From Ruegeria haliotis (GTDB taxonomy: Bacteria; Pseudomonadota; Alphaproteobacteria; Rhodobacterales; Rhodobacteraceae), in assembly GCF_013377785.1 (NCBI RefSeq), contig NZ_JABXWT010000002.1, positions 644,022 to 708,021 on the forward strand: DNA of 64,000 nucleotides, in the 5' to 3' direction. Shown here one piece after another: positions 37,531-46,073 of the stretch; positions within the stretch are counted from its first letter, which is position 1; each line of letters opens with the position of its first letter. The translations under genes and the position numbers were made by a program. The notes under the pieces were generated by a model that had not been told where the DNA came from, searched no databases, and saw only the letters and a program-made list of their open reading frames with translations.

Positions 37531-37950
37531 TTATTTCCCCTCAACCGTGAATGACCCCGAGGCGGTTGCCACTGGACGATCGTGATCATCATCCATAGCC
37601 GTCGCGCGCACAAACGCTACGTTGCGCGTGATGTGATAGCAACTGGCCCGCGCTGTGATTGTCTGACCTGGTGTCGCCGCACGCATATAGTCGATGCGCA
37701 GGTCGATGGTGGCCGTTCCGCCGGGGGCCGAAGGATGGCTCATCACCGCCGCACCGCAACATGTGTCCAGAATCGTCGACACCGCGCCGCCATGGATCAC
37801 GCCGGTACGCGGGTCGCCGATCAGATCTTCGTTGTAAGGCATGGTGATCTCGGCCTCACCTGCGCCAATTTGCTTCAGCTTCAGGCCCAGCGCCCTTGCG
37901 TGCGGGATCGCCTCAATGAACTGCCGGGCGAGTACTGTCTTGTCGACCAT
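37531..37950 (-). CDS. Hot-dog fold thioesterase (PaaI-like), copy 1
   Basis: Protein of 139 aa with the standard PaaI pattern DPRTGVIHGGAVSTILDTCC followed by TIDLRIDYMRAATPGQTI. It hydrolyses acyl-CoA thioesters; probably recycles CoA. It is divergent from the MerR gene at 38066 with a 115-base shared upstream region. The start at 37950 is chosen because longer upstream reading would run through the MerR gene start region. Confidence 0.87.
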   Translation of the reverse strand: MVDKTVLARQFIEAIPHARALGLKLKQIGAGEAEITMPYNEDLIGDPRTGVIHGGAVSTILDTCCGAAVMSHPSAPGGTATIDLRIDYMRAATPGQTITARASCYHITRNVAFVRATAMDDDHDRPVATASGSFTVEGK

Positions 37951-38065
37951 GGAAGTGTGTCCTGTTGTCGTGCCCCCCTTTATGAGCCGCGGTCCAAGCA
38001 AAGGGCAAGCCCGGCTGTTGCGCTTGCCGTCACGACGCCCTAGGTTGCGGTCGAGGAGACCAGGA

Positions 38066-38434
38066 ATGTCCGACAATCGTTTGTCATTCAAAGAGATGTG
38101 CGCAGAGTTCGACGTAACTCCGCGCACCCTGCGATACTACGAGTATATCGAGTTATTGCAGCCCGACCGTGAGGGTCGTTCGCGGTTTTATGGCGCGCGG
38201 GATTGCGCGCGCATGAAGCTGATCATGCGCGGCCGTAAATTCGGCTTTCCGCTCGAAGAGATACGTCAGTGGCTGTTGATCTACGAAGATCAGGGCAATC
38301 AGGCCCAGATGGCGACGTTTATCGAAATGGCAGATCGCCAAATGGAAGAGCTTCGTCAACAGCGACAGCAACTGGATGAAGCAATGGGTGAACTGAAACA
38401 CCTGCGCGACCAGACGGTAAAACTACTGAACTGA
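38066..38434 (+). CDS. MerR-family regulator A
   Basis: DNA-binding regulator of 122 aa. The winged helix is at the N-terminus: LSFKEMCAEFDVTPRTLRYY followed by REGRSRFYGARDCARMKLI. A coiled-coil dimer helix forms the C-terminal half (QMEELRQQRQQLDEAMGELK). There is no metal-binding Cys pair at the C-terminus, so it is not a metal sensor of the usual kind. RBS GAGGAGACCAGGA precedes ATG 38066. It is divergent from the thioesterase gene and 260 bases before a second MerR gene. Confidence 0.88.
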   Translation: MSDNRLSFKEMCAEFDVTPRTLRYYEYIELLQPDREGRSRFYGARDCARMKLIMRGRKFGFPLEEIRQWLLIYEDQGNQAQMATFIEMADRQMEELRQQRQQLDEAMGELKHLRDQTVKLLN

Positions 38435-38577
38435 CCCCGCCCTTTCAAACTGAATTTCAGTCAGACCCAACAGGCTGAAGCACTAAAAATCCGTTTTGAT
38501 ACGCAAATCGGACGTTATTCTTCGCCTTACCTTACGGAAATAAAATTGCGCCTTGCGCCCCTTACGCGTTCGGATGT

Positions 38578-38623
38578 TACGTCAACTTTGAAATGACGTA
38601 GCGTCTGAGTTACGTAAACGTCA
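38578..38623. promoter_or_regulatory. Candidate MerR-type operators before the beta-oxidation genes
   Basis: The 260-base gap 38435-38694 contains an inverted repeat TACGTCA-N9-TGACGTA (38578-38584 and 38594-38600) and, ten bases on, TTACGTAAACGTCA (38610-38623). The shared ACGT core and its spacing suit dimeric regulators. LiuR-type MerR regulators of branched-chain and fatty-acid degradation are, as I recall, known to use TTACGT-like boxes. The rest of the gap is AT-richer and shows nothing else clear. Confidence 0.5.
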
Positions 38624-38694
38624 CTCTCATGTTGTAAAACGCGTACCAACTGCGCAACTCATATCTCATGACGCCAGTGACGAAGGTATGACGA

Positions 38695-39096
38695 ATGACC
38701 GAAGACCTGATGACCATCCGCGAGATGTGCGAGACCTATGATGTCACGCCCCGAACTTTGCGGTTCTACGAGGCCAAGGAACTTTTGTTTCCGATCCGTG
38801 AGGGTCAGAAGCGACTGTTCACCAAAAGTGATCGCGCCCGGCTCAAACTGATCCTGCGCGGCAAGCGGTTCGGCTTCAGCCTTGAAGAAATTCGCCAACT
38901 TCTGGACCTGTACCATGTGGGGGACCAGCAACTGACCCAGATGTCGCGCACTTACGAGATCGCGTGCGACCGTCTGGCAGACATGGAATCGCGCCGCGAA
39001 GAGCTGACACAGGCCATCGACGATCTGAAAGAACAGTTGCGCTGGGGCGAAAAGGTCATCGCCTCAATGAAACAGGAAAAGAAGGCAGCCGAGTAA
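38695..39096 (+). CDS. MerR-family regulator B
   Basis: Regulator of 133 aa, clearly a paralogue of regulator A: MTIREMCETYDVTPRTLRFY and FGFSLEEIRQLLDLYHVGDQ. The C-terminal helix is long and charged, with no Cys cluster. It lies 48 bases before the acyl-CoA dehydrogenase gene and downstream of the ACGT boxes. It probably controls its own operon. Alternative ATG at 38688 is out of frame. Confidence 0.88.
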   Translation: MTEDLMTIREMCETYDVTPRTLRFYEAKELLFPIREGQKRLFTKSDRARLKLILRGKRFGFSLEEIRQLLDLYHVGDQQLTQMSRTYEIACDRLADMESRREELTQAIDDLKEQLRWGEKVIASMKQEKKAAE

Positions 39097-39144
39097 GAAA
39101 CTCACCCGCCTGACATCCGGACATATGAATTAAGGGAGCTTCAC

Positions 39145-40926
39145 ATGCCCGTTTATAACGCGCCAATCAAAGATACGCAGTTCATTCTGCATGACGTTCT
39201 GAAAATCTCGGAATCGGATATTCCGGGGTATAGTGATCTGGAGGCCGAGTTTACCGGCGCTGTTCTGGAAGAAGCAGGCAAGGTTGCCACCAATGTTCTG
39301 CACCCGCTGAACGTGGTGGGCGACACCGAAGGCTGCCGTTTGGAAAACGGCGTGGTCTACACTCCCACCGGATTCAAAGATGCCTTCGAACAGATGAAGG
39401 AAGGTGGCTGGACCGGTCTGGACATGCCCGAAGAATACGGCGGTCAGAACATGCCGTATGTGCTGGGCACGGCCGTGGGCGAGATGTTCTCAGGCGCGAA
39501 CCAGGCTTTCGTGATGTATCAGGGCCTGACCCATGGCGCTGCCTCAGCTATTCTGGCGCACGGGACTGATGAACAGAAAGACAAGTATCTGCCGAATATG
39601 GTCAGCTGTGAATGGACCGGCACCATGAACCTGACCGAACCGCATTGCGGGACCGATCTGGGCCTGATGCGCACCAAGGCAGACCCGCAGGGCGATGGCA
39701 GCTACAAGATTTCCGGGCAAAAGATCTTTATCTCATCCGGCGATCACGACATGGCCGACAACATCATCCATCTGGTATTGGCCAAGATCCCAGGCGGCCC
39801 TGACGGCATCAAGGGCGTGTCGCTGTTCATCGTACCCAAATTCCTTGTGAAAGAAGACGGTTCGCTAGGCGAACGCAATGGCGTTTCAGTCGGCAATATC
39901 GAAGAAAAGATGGGTATCCACGGTAATTCGACCTGTGTCATGAATTATGACGAAGCCACTGGATGGCTGCTGGGAGAAGAGCACAAAGGCATGCGCGCCA
40001 TGTTCACCATGATGAACGAAGCTCGCTTGGGCGTGGGCATGCAGGGCCTCAGCCAGGCTGAGGCGGCGTATCAGAATGCTGTGGAATACGCCAAGGACCG
40101 CCTGCAGGGCCGTGATGTGACCGGCGTAAAGAATCCCGATGGCCCTGCCGATCCACTGATCGTGCACCCAGACATCCGCCGCAACCTGATGGACCAGAAA
40201 AGCTTCACCGAGGGCGCACGCGCGTTCATCCTGTGGGGCGCATCCATGATCGACAAGGCACACCGCTCGGGCGACAAGGATGCGGATGGGCTTATCTCTC
40301 TGCTGACTCCGGTCATCAAAGGCTTCCTGACCGATCAGGGCTATGACATGACCGTTCAGGCGCAGCAGGTCTATGGCGGCCATGGCTACATCGAAGAGTG
40401 GGGCATGTCACAATACACCCGCGACGCCCGGATCGCGATGATCTATGAAGGTGCCAATGGTGTGCAGGCTCTGGATCTGGTCGGTCGCAAGCTGGCGCAG
40501 GACGGCGGCAAGCACGTCATGGCGTTTTTCGACATGGTCAAAACTTTCAGCAAGGAAAACGCGGGCCAGGACGAAGCCTATGACAAGGCCTTCATCGAAC
40601 CGCTGAAAGTGGCGTCCAAAGACCTGCAAGCGGCGGGCATGTACTTCATGCAAGAAGGCATGAAGAACCCGAACAACGCGCTGTCAGGATCGTATGACTT
40701 CATGCACATGTTCGGCCACGTTTGTCTCGGCCTGATGTGGGCGCAAATGGCGAAAGCCGCGCAGCAGGCTTTGGACGGTGACGCATCGGACAAGGACTTC
40801 TACGAGACCAAAATCAACACTGGTCGTTTCTACATGGCCCGCCGCCTGCCTGCTACTGGCATGCATTTGGCGCGCATTCAGACCGGCGCTGATACAGTCA
40901 TGGCTCTGGACGCCGCGAGCTTCTGA
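39145..40926 (+). CDS. Acyl-CoA dehydrogenase, long (about 590 aa) type
   Basis: FAD flavoenzyme of 593 aa in the acyl-CoA dehydrogenase superfamily, with the extra C-terminal domain seen in DmdC (methylmercaptopropionyl-CoA dehydrogenase) and similar alphaproteobacterial enzymes. Visible blocks: [37 protein letters not shown] for FAD/substrate contacts, and [20 protein letters not shown]. It oxidises acyl-CoA to enoyl-CoA and passes electrons to ETF. RBS GGGAG is at 39134-39138. Context with thiolase and FadB suggests straight-chain beta-oxidation; a DMSP-related role cannot be excluded. Confidence 0.9.
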   Translation: MPVYNAPIKDTQFILHDVLKISESDIPGYSDLEAEFTGAVLEEAGKVATNVLHPLNVVGDTEGCRLENGVVYTPTGFKDAFEQMKEGGWTGLDMPEEYGGQNMPYVLGTAVGEMFSGANQAFVMYQGLTHGAASAILAHGTDEQKDKYLPNMVSCEWTGTMNLTEPHCGTDLGLMRTKADPQGDGSYKISGQKIFISSGDHDMADNIIHLVLAKIPGGPDGIKGVSLFIVPKFLVKEDGSLGERNGVSVGNIEEKMGIHGNSTCVMNYDEATGWLLGEEHKGMRAMFTMMNEARLGVGMQGLSQAEAAYQNAVEYAKDRLQGRDVTGVKNPDGPADPLIVHPDIRRNLMDQKSFTEGARAFILWGASMIDKAHRSGDKDADGLISLLTPVIKGFLTDQGYDMTVQAQQVYGGHGYIEEWGMSQYTRDARIAMIYEGANGVQALDLVGRKLAQDGGKHVMAFFDMVKTFSKENAGQDEAYDKAFIEPLKVASKDLQAAGMYFMQEGMKNPNNALSGSYDFMHMFGHVCLGLMWAQMAKAAQQALDGDASDKDFYETKINTGRFYMARRLPATGMHLARIQTGADTVMALDAASF

Positions 40927-40933
40927 TCTCAGT

Positions 40934-40963
40934 CTGGGTCCGGGCAATATTGCCCGGACCCAG
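40934..40963 (+). terminator. Strong hairpin between acyl-CoA dehydrogenase and small gene
   Basis: A perfect 14-base stem, CTGGGTCCGGGCAA (40934-40947) and TTGCCCGGACCCAG (40950-40963), with a 2-base loop as drawn. A short TTT follows. It may terminate, attenuate or stabilise the dehydrogenase message before the small gene at 40982. Confidence 0.6.
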
Positions 40964-40981
40964 TTTCCCGGAGGACAAGAT

Positions 40982-41194
40982 ATGCCAAAACGCTTTCGAC
41001 TGACCCGGCGTTTTCCCGTCGCGATGACCGAGGACGGCTACCGTAAACTCAAAGGGTTCGCCCGCGAGGCGGGGCTGGATGAAGGTGAAGCCCTGTCTTT
41101 CCTGTTCGAGAATTTCAACAGCGTGATTGATGAGGAGAACCTGACCCACCGCCTACGCATCTTCAATTCCGAGCTTGAGGCGCGCAAGCGGTAA
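40982..41194 (+). CDS. Small basic protein of unknown function
   Basis: Predicted 70 aa protein, very basic at its start (MPKRFRLTRRFPVAM) with a helical remainder EGEALSFLFENFNSVIDEEN. A strong ribosome-binding site GGAGG is at 40970-40974, which argues for real translation. No recognised domain; the RHH-like or toxin-antitoxin classes do not clearly match. It is located just after the dehydrogenase hairpin, so its dose may be set independently from the dehydrogenase. Confidence 0.7.
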   Translation: MPKRFRLTRRFPVAMTEDGYRKLKGFAREAGLDEGEALSFLFENFNSVIDEENLTHRLRIFNSELEARKR

Positions 41195-41251
41195 GCAATG
41201 AACGCCGCTCTTAAGACGGGACCCAATTTTGCAGCCGGGGGCCTCCGGCGG

Positions 41252-41431
41252 GAGTATTTGTGAAAAGATGAAGGCATGATGCGCCCCTGCCACCGGGCGC
41301 ACTCGCCATCAGGACAGGGACGACTTCACCTTTTGCGGTCATCGGCTCTCCAGCCTGTACCGCAAAGCCATAGAAACAGAGGATGGTTAAGTAAAAGTAA
41401 CCGTGATCACTTCATCTTTTTCCAAATACTC
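41252..41431. repeat. Inverted-repeat element (MITE-like or paired dispersed repeats)
   Basis: A 22-base sequence at 41252-41273 (GAGTATTTG..AAAAGATGAAG) recurs in inverted orientation at 41410-41431, matching at 20 of 22 positions. The 136-base interior has no open frame and includes a smaller hairpin, GCGCCC (41281-41286) with GGGCGC (41295-41300). Left of it is the GC-rich GCCGG-GGGCCT-CCGGC palindrome at 41234-41249. I recall similar GAGTATTT..AAGATGAAG sequences scattered near gene ends in Rhodobacteraceae, but could not check. The 280-base gap 41195-41474 holds nothing else. Confidence 0.55.
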
Positions 41432-41474
41432 AAATTCCTGACCGAACCACATGCGCCTTGGGAGGGGCAATCGC

Positions 41475-42113
41475 ATGACCATAAAACTTCATTGTTTCGG
41501 CGAAAGCGGCAACTGCTACAAAGCAGCACTGGCATTGGAATTGGCCGGGCTGGAATGGGAACCAGTCTTTGTCGATTTCTTCAAAGGTGTAACGCGCACG
41601 CCCGAGTTCCGCTCTGAAGTCAATGAAATGGGCGAAGCGCCTGTCATGATCGACGGCGATTTCCGCACCACCCAATCCGGCGCCATTCAAGCTTATATTA
41701 CTGAAAAGACCGGAAGGTTTGGCGGCAAGGATCGCGAAGAGAATTATGACATCTTCCGTTGGGTATTGTGGGATAACCACAAGCTCAGCTCAACGGCCGG
41801 ATTGACGCGATTCCTGATCAACTTCTTGCCCGAAGAACATCGCAACCCGGATGTTATTGCCTTTAATCAGGGACGTTTAAAGACGGCTTACGCGGTGCTG
41901 AACACCCATTTGGAAGGCCGCGACTGGATCGTAGGTGACGGCGTGACCAACGCCGATCTCAGCTGTTGCGGCTATCTGTATTATCCCGAACCTTTCGGCT
42001 TTGACCGCGCCGACTGGCCTCATATCGACGCCTGGCTAACTCGTCTTTCCGAGCAGCCCGGCTGGAAACACCCCTATGACCTGATGCCCGGCAACCCGTC
42101 GGATCGTGCTTAA
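41475..42113 (+). CDS. Glutathione S-transferase family protein
   Basis: Cytosolic protein of 212 aa. N-terminal thioredoxin-like domain has LHCFGESGNCYKAALALELA, APVMIDGDFRTTQSGAIQAY (the QS motif that contacts glutathione). The all-helical C-terminal domain has DGVTNADLSCCGYLYY. RBS GGGAGG at about 41460. It lies just upstream of the thiolase gene and in the same direction, suggesting detoxification of reactive acyl or aldehyde intermediates, as inference. Confidence 0.87.
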   Translation: MTIKLHCFGESGNCYKAALALELAGLEWEPVFVDFFKGVTRTPEFRSEVNEMGEAPVMIDGDFRTTQSGAIQAYITEKTGRFGGKDREENYDIFRWVLWDNHKLSSTAGLTRFLINFLPEEHRNPDVIAFNQGRLKTAYAVLNTHLEGRDWIVGDGVTNADLSCCGYLYYPEPFGFDRADWPHIDAWLTRLSEQPGWKHPYDLMPGNPSDRA

Positions 42114-42124
42114 GGAGAGACCCC

Positions 42125-43336
42125 ATGACCGAAGCATATATCTATGATGCCCTGCGCACCCCGCGCGGCAAGGGCCGCAAGGATGGCAGCCTGCACGAGG
42201 TAACCTCGGTGCGTCTGTCGGCCCTGACCCTGAACGCGATGAAAGAGCGTAACAATCTGGAAGGCCACGCCGTCGAGGATGTGATCTGGGGCAATGTCAC
42301 CCAGGTAATGGAACAGGGCGGCTGTCTGGCGCGCTCGGCTGTTCTGGCATCTGATCTCGACCAGTCGATCCCCGGCCTGGCGATTAACCGGTTTTGCGCG
42401 TCCGGCATGGAGGCCGTGAACCTGGCCGCAAACCAGGTCAAAGGTGGCGCGGGTCAGGCCTATATTGCTGGCGGTGTCGAGATGATGGGTCGCGTGGCGA
42501 TGGGCAGCGACGGTGCCGCAATTGCCGTTGATCCCACTCTGGCGATGGACACCTATTTCGTGCCACAGGGCATCTCGGCCGACATCATCGCGACCGAGTA
42601 TGGCTTCACCCGCGACGATGCTGACGGGCTGGCGGTTGAATCGCAAAAACGTGCCGCAGCGGCTTGGGAAGCCAACCGCTTCGAAAAATCTGTCATCACT
42701 GTCAAAGACCAAAATGGTTTAACCATTCTTGACCGCGACGAGTACATGCGCCCCGGCACTGACATGCAAAGCCTTGGTGCGCTGAATCCGTCGTTTGCGA
42801 TGATGGGCGAACAGATGCCGGGCTTTGATAAAGTGGCCATGCTGAAATACCCGCATCTAGAGAGGGTCAATCACATCCACCATGCAGGCAACAGTTCGGG
42901 CATCGTGGATGGTGCTGCGGCTGTTCTGATCGGCAATAAAGAGTTTGGCGAGAAATACGGCCTGAAACCGCGCGCGCGCATCAAGGCAACTGCCAAGATT
43001 GGCACCGATCCGACCATCATGCTGACCGGCCCGGTTCCGGTCACCGAGAAAATTCTCGCCGACAATGGCATGAAGATCAGCGATCTGGATCTGTTCGAAG
43101 TGAACGAAGCCTTCGCCTCGGTCGTGCTGCGGTTTCAACAGGCGTTTGATGTCGACCCCGGTCTGGTGAACGTCAATGGCGGCTCGATCGCGATGGGTCA
43201 CCCGCTGGGTGCCACCGGCGCAATGATCATCGGCACCTTGCTGGATGAGCTGGAGCGTCAGGACAAGGAAACCGGTCTGGCCACACTCTGCATCGCGTCC
43301 GGCATGGGTGCGGCAACCATTATCGAGCGCGTCTGA
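42125..43336 (+). CDS. fadA: Acetyl-CoA C-acyltransferase (thiolase)
   Basis: Thiolase of 403 aa that cleaves 3-ketoacyl-CoA to acetyl-CoA and a shortened acyl-CoA. Nucleophile Cys is in NRFCASGMEAVNLAANQ, the His in NGGSIAMGHPLGATGAMI, and the second Cys in LCIASGMGAATIIERV, where the common CxGGG loop is CIASG. The stop overlaps the cupin gene start by one base. Position before a FadB-type gene supports a beta-oxidation role. Confidence 0.93.
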   Translation: MTEAYIYDALRTPRGKGRKDGSLHEVTSVRLSALTLNAMKERNNLEGHAVEDVIWGNVTQVMEQGGCLARSAVLASDLDQSIPGLAINRFCASGMEAVNLAANQVKGGAGQAYIAGGVEMMGRVAMGSDGAAIAVDPTLAMDTYFVPQGISADIIATEYGFTRDDADGLAVESQKRAAAAWEANRFEKSVITVKDQNGLTILDRDEYMRPGTDMQSLGALNPSFAMMGEQMPGFDKVAMLKYPHLERVNHIHHAGNSSGIVDGAAAVLIGNKEFGEKYGLKPRARIKATAKIGTDPTIMLTGPVPVTEKILADNGMKISDLDLFEVNEAFASVVLRFQQAFDVDPGLVNVNGGSIAMGHPLGATGAMIIGTLLDELERQDKETGLATLCIASGMGAATIIERV

Positions 43337-43824
43337 TGCCTAAGCTGGACCTTTCTCAGATTCCGTTTCGGGGCGGTTCGGGCTATCCCGGCAAGCTGGC
43401 CAAAGCAGGCGATGGCCGCTTTGTTCAGCCCGTTGGGGACGCAGGCGGACTGACCCAATATGGGGTCAACATCGTGCGACTGGAGCCGCAGGGCCTGTCC
43501 TCGCTGCGCCATTACCACATGGAACAGGATGAATTCGCCATCATGCTCAGCGGCACCTGCACGCTGATCGACGATGATGGCGAGCATCAGATGCAGCCCG
43601 GAGATTGTGCCACTTGGCCTGCTGGTGAGGCCAATGGTCATCATCTTGTGAACAAGACTGATGCGCCCGCGACTTTTCTAGTGGTGGGCACACGGACCCC
43701 GACCGAGACCGGCTATTACAGCGACTTAGACATGATGGTGAAGTTTGATGCCGACGGCTTTCGCTTTACCCGCAAGGACGGCAGCCCGCTGACGGCTGAC
43801 CAAGTTGGAGATGACAATGACTGA
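43336..43824 (+). CDS. Cupin-domain protein inside the fadA-fadB operon
   Basis: Single-cupin protein of 162 aa. Cupin motif 1 is visible in LSSLRHYHMEQDEFAIMLSG and motif 2 in PGDCATWPAGEANGHHLVN. The metal-binding His/Glu set (H..H....E and H) is intact. No signal peptide. It starts in the thiolase stop (TGATG) and overlaps fadB by 8 bases, so it is in the translational unit of beta-oxidation. Its role is unknown. Confidence 0.85.
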   Translation: MPKLDLSQIPFRGGSGYPGKLAKAGDGRFVQPVGDAGGLTQYGVNIVRLEPQGLSSLRHYHMEQDEFAIMLSGTCTLIDDDGEHQMQPGDCATWPAGEANGHHLVNKTDAPATFLVVGTRTPTETGYYSDLDMMVKFDADGFRFTRKDGSPLTADQVGDDND

Positions 43825-46018
43825 TTTCACTCTGAGCAAAGACGCGGACGGCGTCGCCACTATCACCTGGGACGTCCCGGGCAAGACTATGAACGTGATG
43901 TCCTTTGACGGGCTGGCACAGCTGAGCGACTGCATCGATCAGGCGCTGGCCGATGATGAGGTCAAAGGCATTGTCGTGACCTCGGGCAAGGACGGCTCGT
44001 TTGCCGGTGGCATGGACCTGAACCTACTGGCCGTTATGAAGGAACAAGCTGGCGATAACCCAGCAAAAGGCCTGTTCGAGGGCACGATGCAAATGCATGC
44101 CCTGCTGCGCAAGATCGAGATGGCGGGTATGGACCCGAAGACCAAGAAGGGCGGCAAACCGATTGCAACCGCCCTGCCCGGCACCGCCGCAGGCATTGGT
44201 ATGGAGCTGCCGCTGTCGACGCACCGCATCTTTGCCGCCGAGAATCCGAAGGCGAAGTACGGCCTGCCCGAGATCATGGTCGGTATCTTCCCCGGCGCAG
44301 GCGGCACCACCCGCATGGTCCGCAAGGTTGGCGCGATTGCCGCGGCTCCGCTGTTGCTCGAAGGCAAGATGCTGGACGTCAAAAAGGCGAAAGGCGCAGG
44401 CTACATTGATGAGATCGCAGCCGATCCGGTTGCAGCCGCCAAGGAATGGGTGCTGAACGCCAAGGACGCCGACATCGTCAAACCTTGGGATGCCAAAGGC
44501 TATAAGATGCCCGGCGGCGCGCCCTACCATCCTGCTGGTTTCATGAACTTCGTCGGCGCCTCGGCTATGGTCAACGGCAAGACCCAAGGCGCCTTCCCGG
44601 CGGCCAAGGCTCTGTTGAGCGCAGTTTACGAAGGTGCGCTGGTCGATTTTGACACGGCCCTGAAGATCGAGGCGCGCTGGTTCACTTCGGTTCTGATGAA
44701 CCCGTCTTCGGGCGCAATGATCCGGTCACTGTTCCTGAACAAGGAAGCGTTGGAAAAAGGTGCTGTACGTCCGCAGGGCGTGCCGGATCAGTCAGTCAAA
44801 AAGATCGGCGTTCTGGGTGCGGGCATGATGGGCGCGGGGATCGCGTTGGTGTCCGCTCAGGCTGGTATGGAAGTGGTTCTGGTCGATCGCGATCAGGAAG
44901 CGGCCGACAAGGGTAAAGCCTATACAGAAACCTATCTGGACAAAGGCATGAAGCGCGGCAAAGTCACCGCCGAGAAGAAAGAGGCCATGCTGGGCCACAT
45001 CACCGCCACACCCGATCTGGAACACCTCAAAGGGTGTGATCTGATCATCGAAGCGGTCTTTGAAGACATGGGCGTCAAGGCCGAGATGACCAAGAAGGTC
45101 GAGGCGATCATTCCAGACGATTGCATCTTTGCGTCGAACACCTCGACCCTGCCGATCTCGGATCTGGCCAAGGCCTCGGTGCGTTCAGACCAGTTCATCG
45201 GCATCCACTTCTTCTCACCTGTTGAAAAGATGTTCCTGGTCGAGATTATCAAAGGCAAGGAAACCGGTGATCGCGCGGTGGCCAAGGCGCTGGATTATGT
45301 GCGCCAGATCCGCAAGACGCCGATCGTGGTCAATGACGCGCGGTTCTTCTACGCCAACCGCTGCATCATTCCCTACATTAACGAAGGTGTGCGGATGATT
45401 GCCGAGGGCGTCAGCCCTGTGCTAATCGACAACGCCGCGCGTCAGTTGGGCTTCCCGGTTGGGCCGATCCAGCTGACCGATGAAACCTCGATTGATCTGG
45501 GCGCCAAGATCGCTCGTGCCACCAAAGCGGCGATGGGGAATGCTTACCCCGAAAGCCCCTCGGATGATCTGATCTTCTGGATGGAAGAACAGGGCCGTCT
45601 GGGGCGCAAAGCCAACGCGGGATTCTTTGACTATGACGAAAAGGGCAAACGCACCGAGTACTGGAAAGGCCTGCAGGACCAGTATCCGCTGGCCGAAGAT
45701 CAGCCTGACCTGATCGAGGTGCAGGAACGTCTGATGTTCGCTCAGGTTCTGGAAGCCGTGCGCGCGCTGGAAGAAGGCGTTCTGGAAGACATCCGCGAAG
45801 GCGATGTTGGCGCCATTCTGGGTTGGGGCTTTGCGCCCTGGTCCGGGGGCCCGCTCAGCTGGCTGGACATCATCGGCACGCCTTACGCAGCCGAACGCTG
45901 TGACCAGCTGACCGACGCCTATGGCGAGCGTTTTGCCTGCCCGCCGTTACTGCGTGAGATGGCTGAGAAAGGTCAAAGCTTCTACGGTCGCTTCGATCCT
46001 GAGGCAAAAGCCGCTTAA
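43817..46018 (+). CDS. fadB: Bifunctional enoyl-CoA hydratase / 3-hydroxyacyl-CoA dehydrogenase
   Basis: Trifunctional-type alpha subunit (733 aa) for fatty-acid beta-oxidation. The N-terminal crotonase domain has DGSFAGGMDLNLLAVMKEQ and GIFPGAGGTTRMVRKVG with catalytic Glu-like positions. The NAD-binding Rossmann domain begins KIGVLGAGMMGAGIALV (about residue 330), followed by FASNTSTLPISDLAKA, IGIHFFSPVEKMFLVEI with the catalytic His, and two C-terminal HAD domains. Start chosen at ATG 43817 with GGAG at 43807-43810. A strong hairpin follows its stop. Confidence 0.95.
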   Translation: MTDFTLSKDADGVATITWDVPGKTMNVMSFDGLAQLSDCIDQALADDEVKGIVVTSGKDGSFAGGMDLNLLAVMKEQAGDNPAKGLFEGTMQMHALLRKIEMAGMDPKTKKGGKPIATALPGTAAGIGMELPLSTHRIFAAENPKAKYGLPEIMVGIFPGAGGTTRMVRKVGAIAAAPLLLEGKMLDVKKAKGAGYIDEIAADPVAAAKEWVLNAKDADIVKPWDAKGYKMPGGAPYHPAGFMNFVGASAMVNGKTQGAFPAAKALLSAVYEGALVDFDTALKIEARWFTSVLMNPSSGAMIRSLFLNKEALEKGAVRPQGVPDQSVKKIGVLGAGMMGAGIALVSAQAGMEVVLVDRDQEAADKGKAYTETYLDKGMKRGKVTAEKKEAMLGHITATPDLEHLKGCDLIIEAVFEDMGVKAEMTKKVEAIIPDDCIFASNTSTLPISDLAKASVRSDQFIGIHFFSPVEKMFLVEIIKGKETGDRAVAKALDYVRQIRKTPIVVNDARFFYANRCIIPYINEGVRMIAEGVSPVLIDNAARQLGFPVGPIQLTDETSIDLGAKIARATKAAMGNAYPESPSDDLIFWMEEQGRLGRKANAGFFDYDEKGKRTEYWKGLQDQYPLAEDQPDLIEVQERLMFAQVLEAVRALEEGVLEDIREGDVGAILGWGFAPWSGGPLSWLDIIGTPYAAERCDQLTDAYGERFACPPLLREMAEKGQSFYGRFDPEAKAA

Positions 46019-46024
46019 TAAAGT

Positions 46025-46056
46025 GATGCAGGCGCGTGAAATCGCGCGCCTGCATC
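46025..46056 (+). terminator. Hairpin after fadB
   Basis: Perfect 12-base stem GATGCAGGCGCG (46025-46036) and CGCGCCTGCATC (46045-46056) with an 8-base loop, 6 bases after the fadB stop. The following bases are GTTGTTATGG, only weakly T-rich. It probably ends the operon before the convergent Hint gene. Confidence 0.65.
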
Positions 46057-46073
46057 GTTGTTATGGTGTTTGG

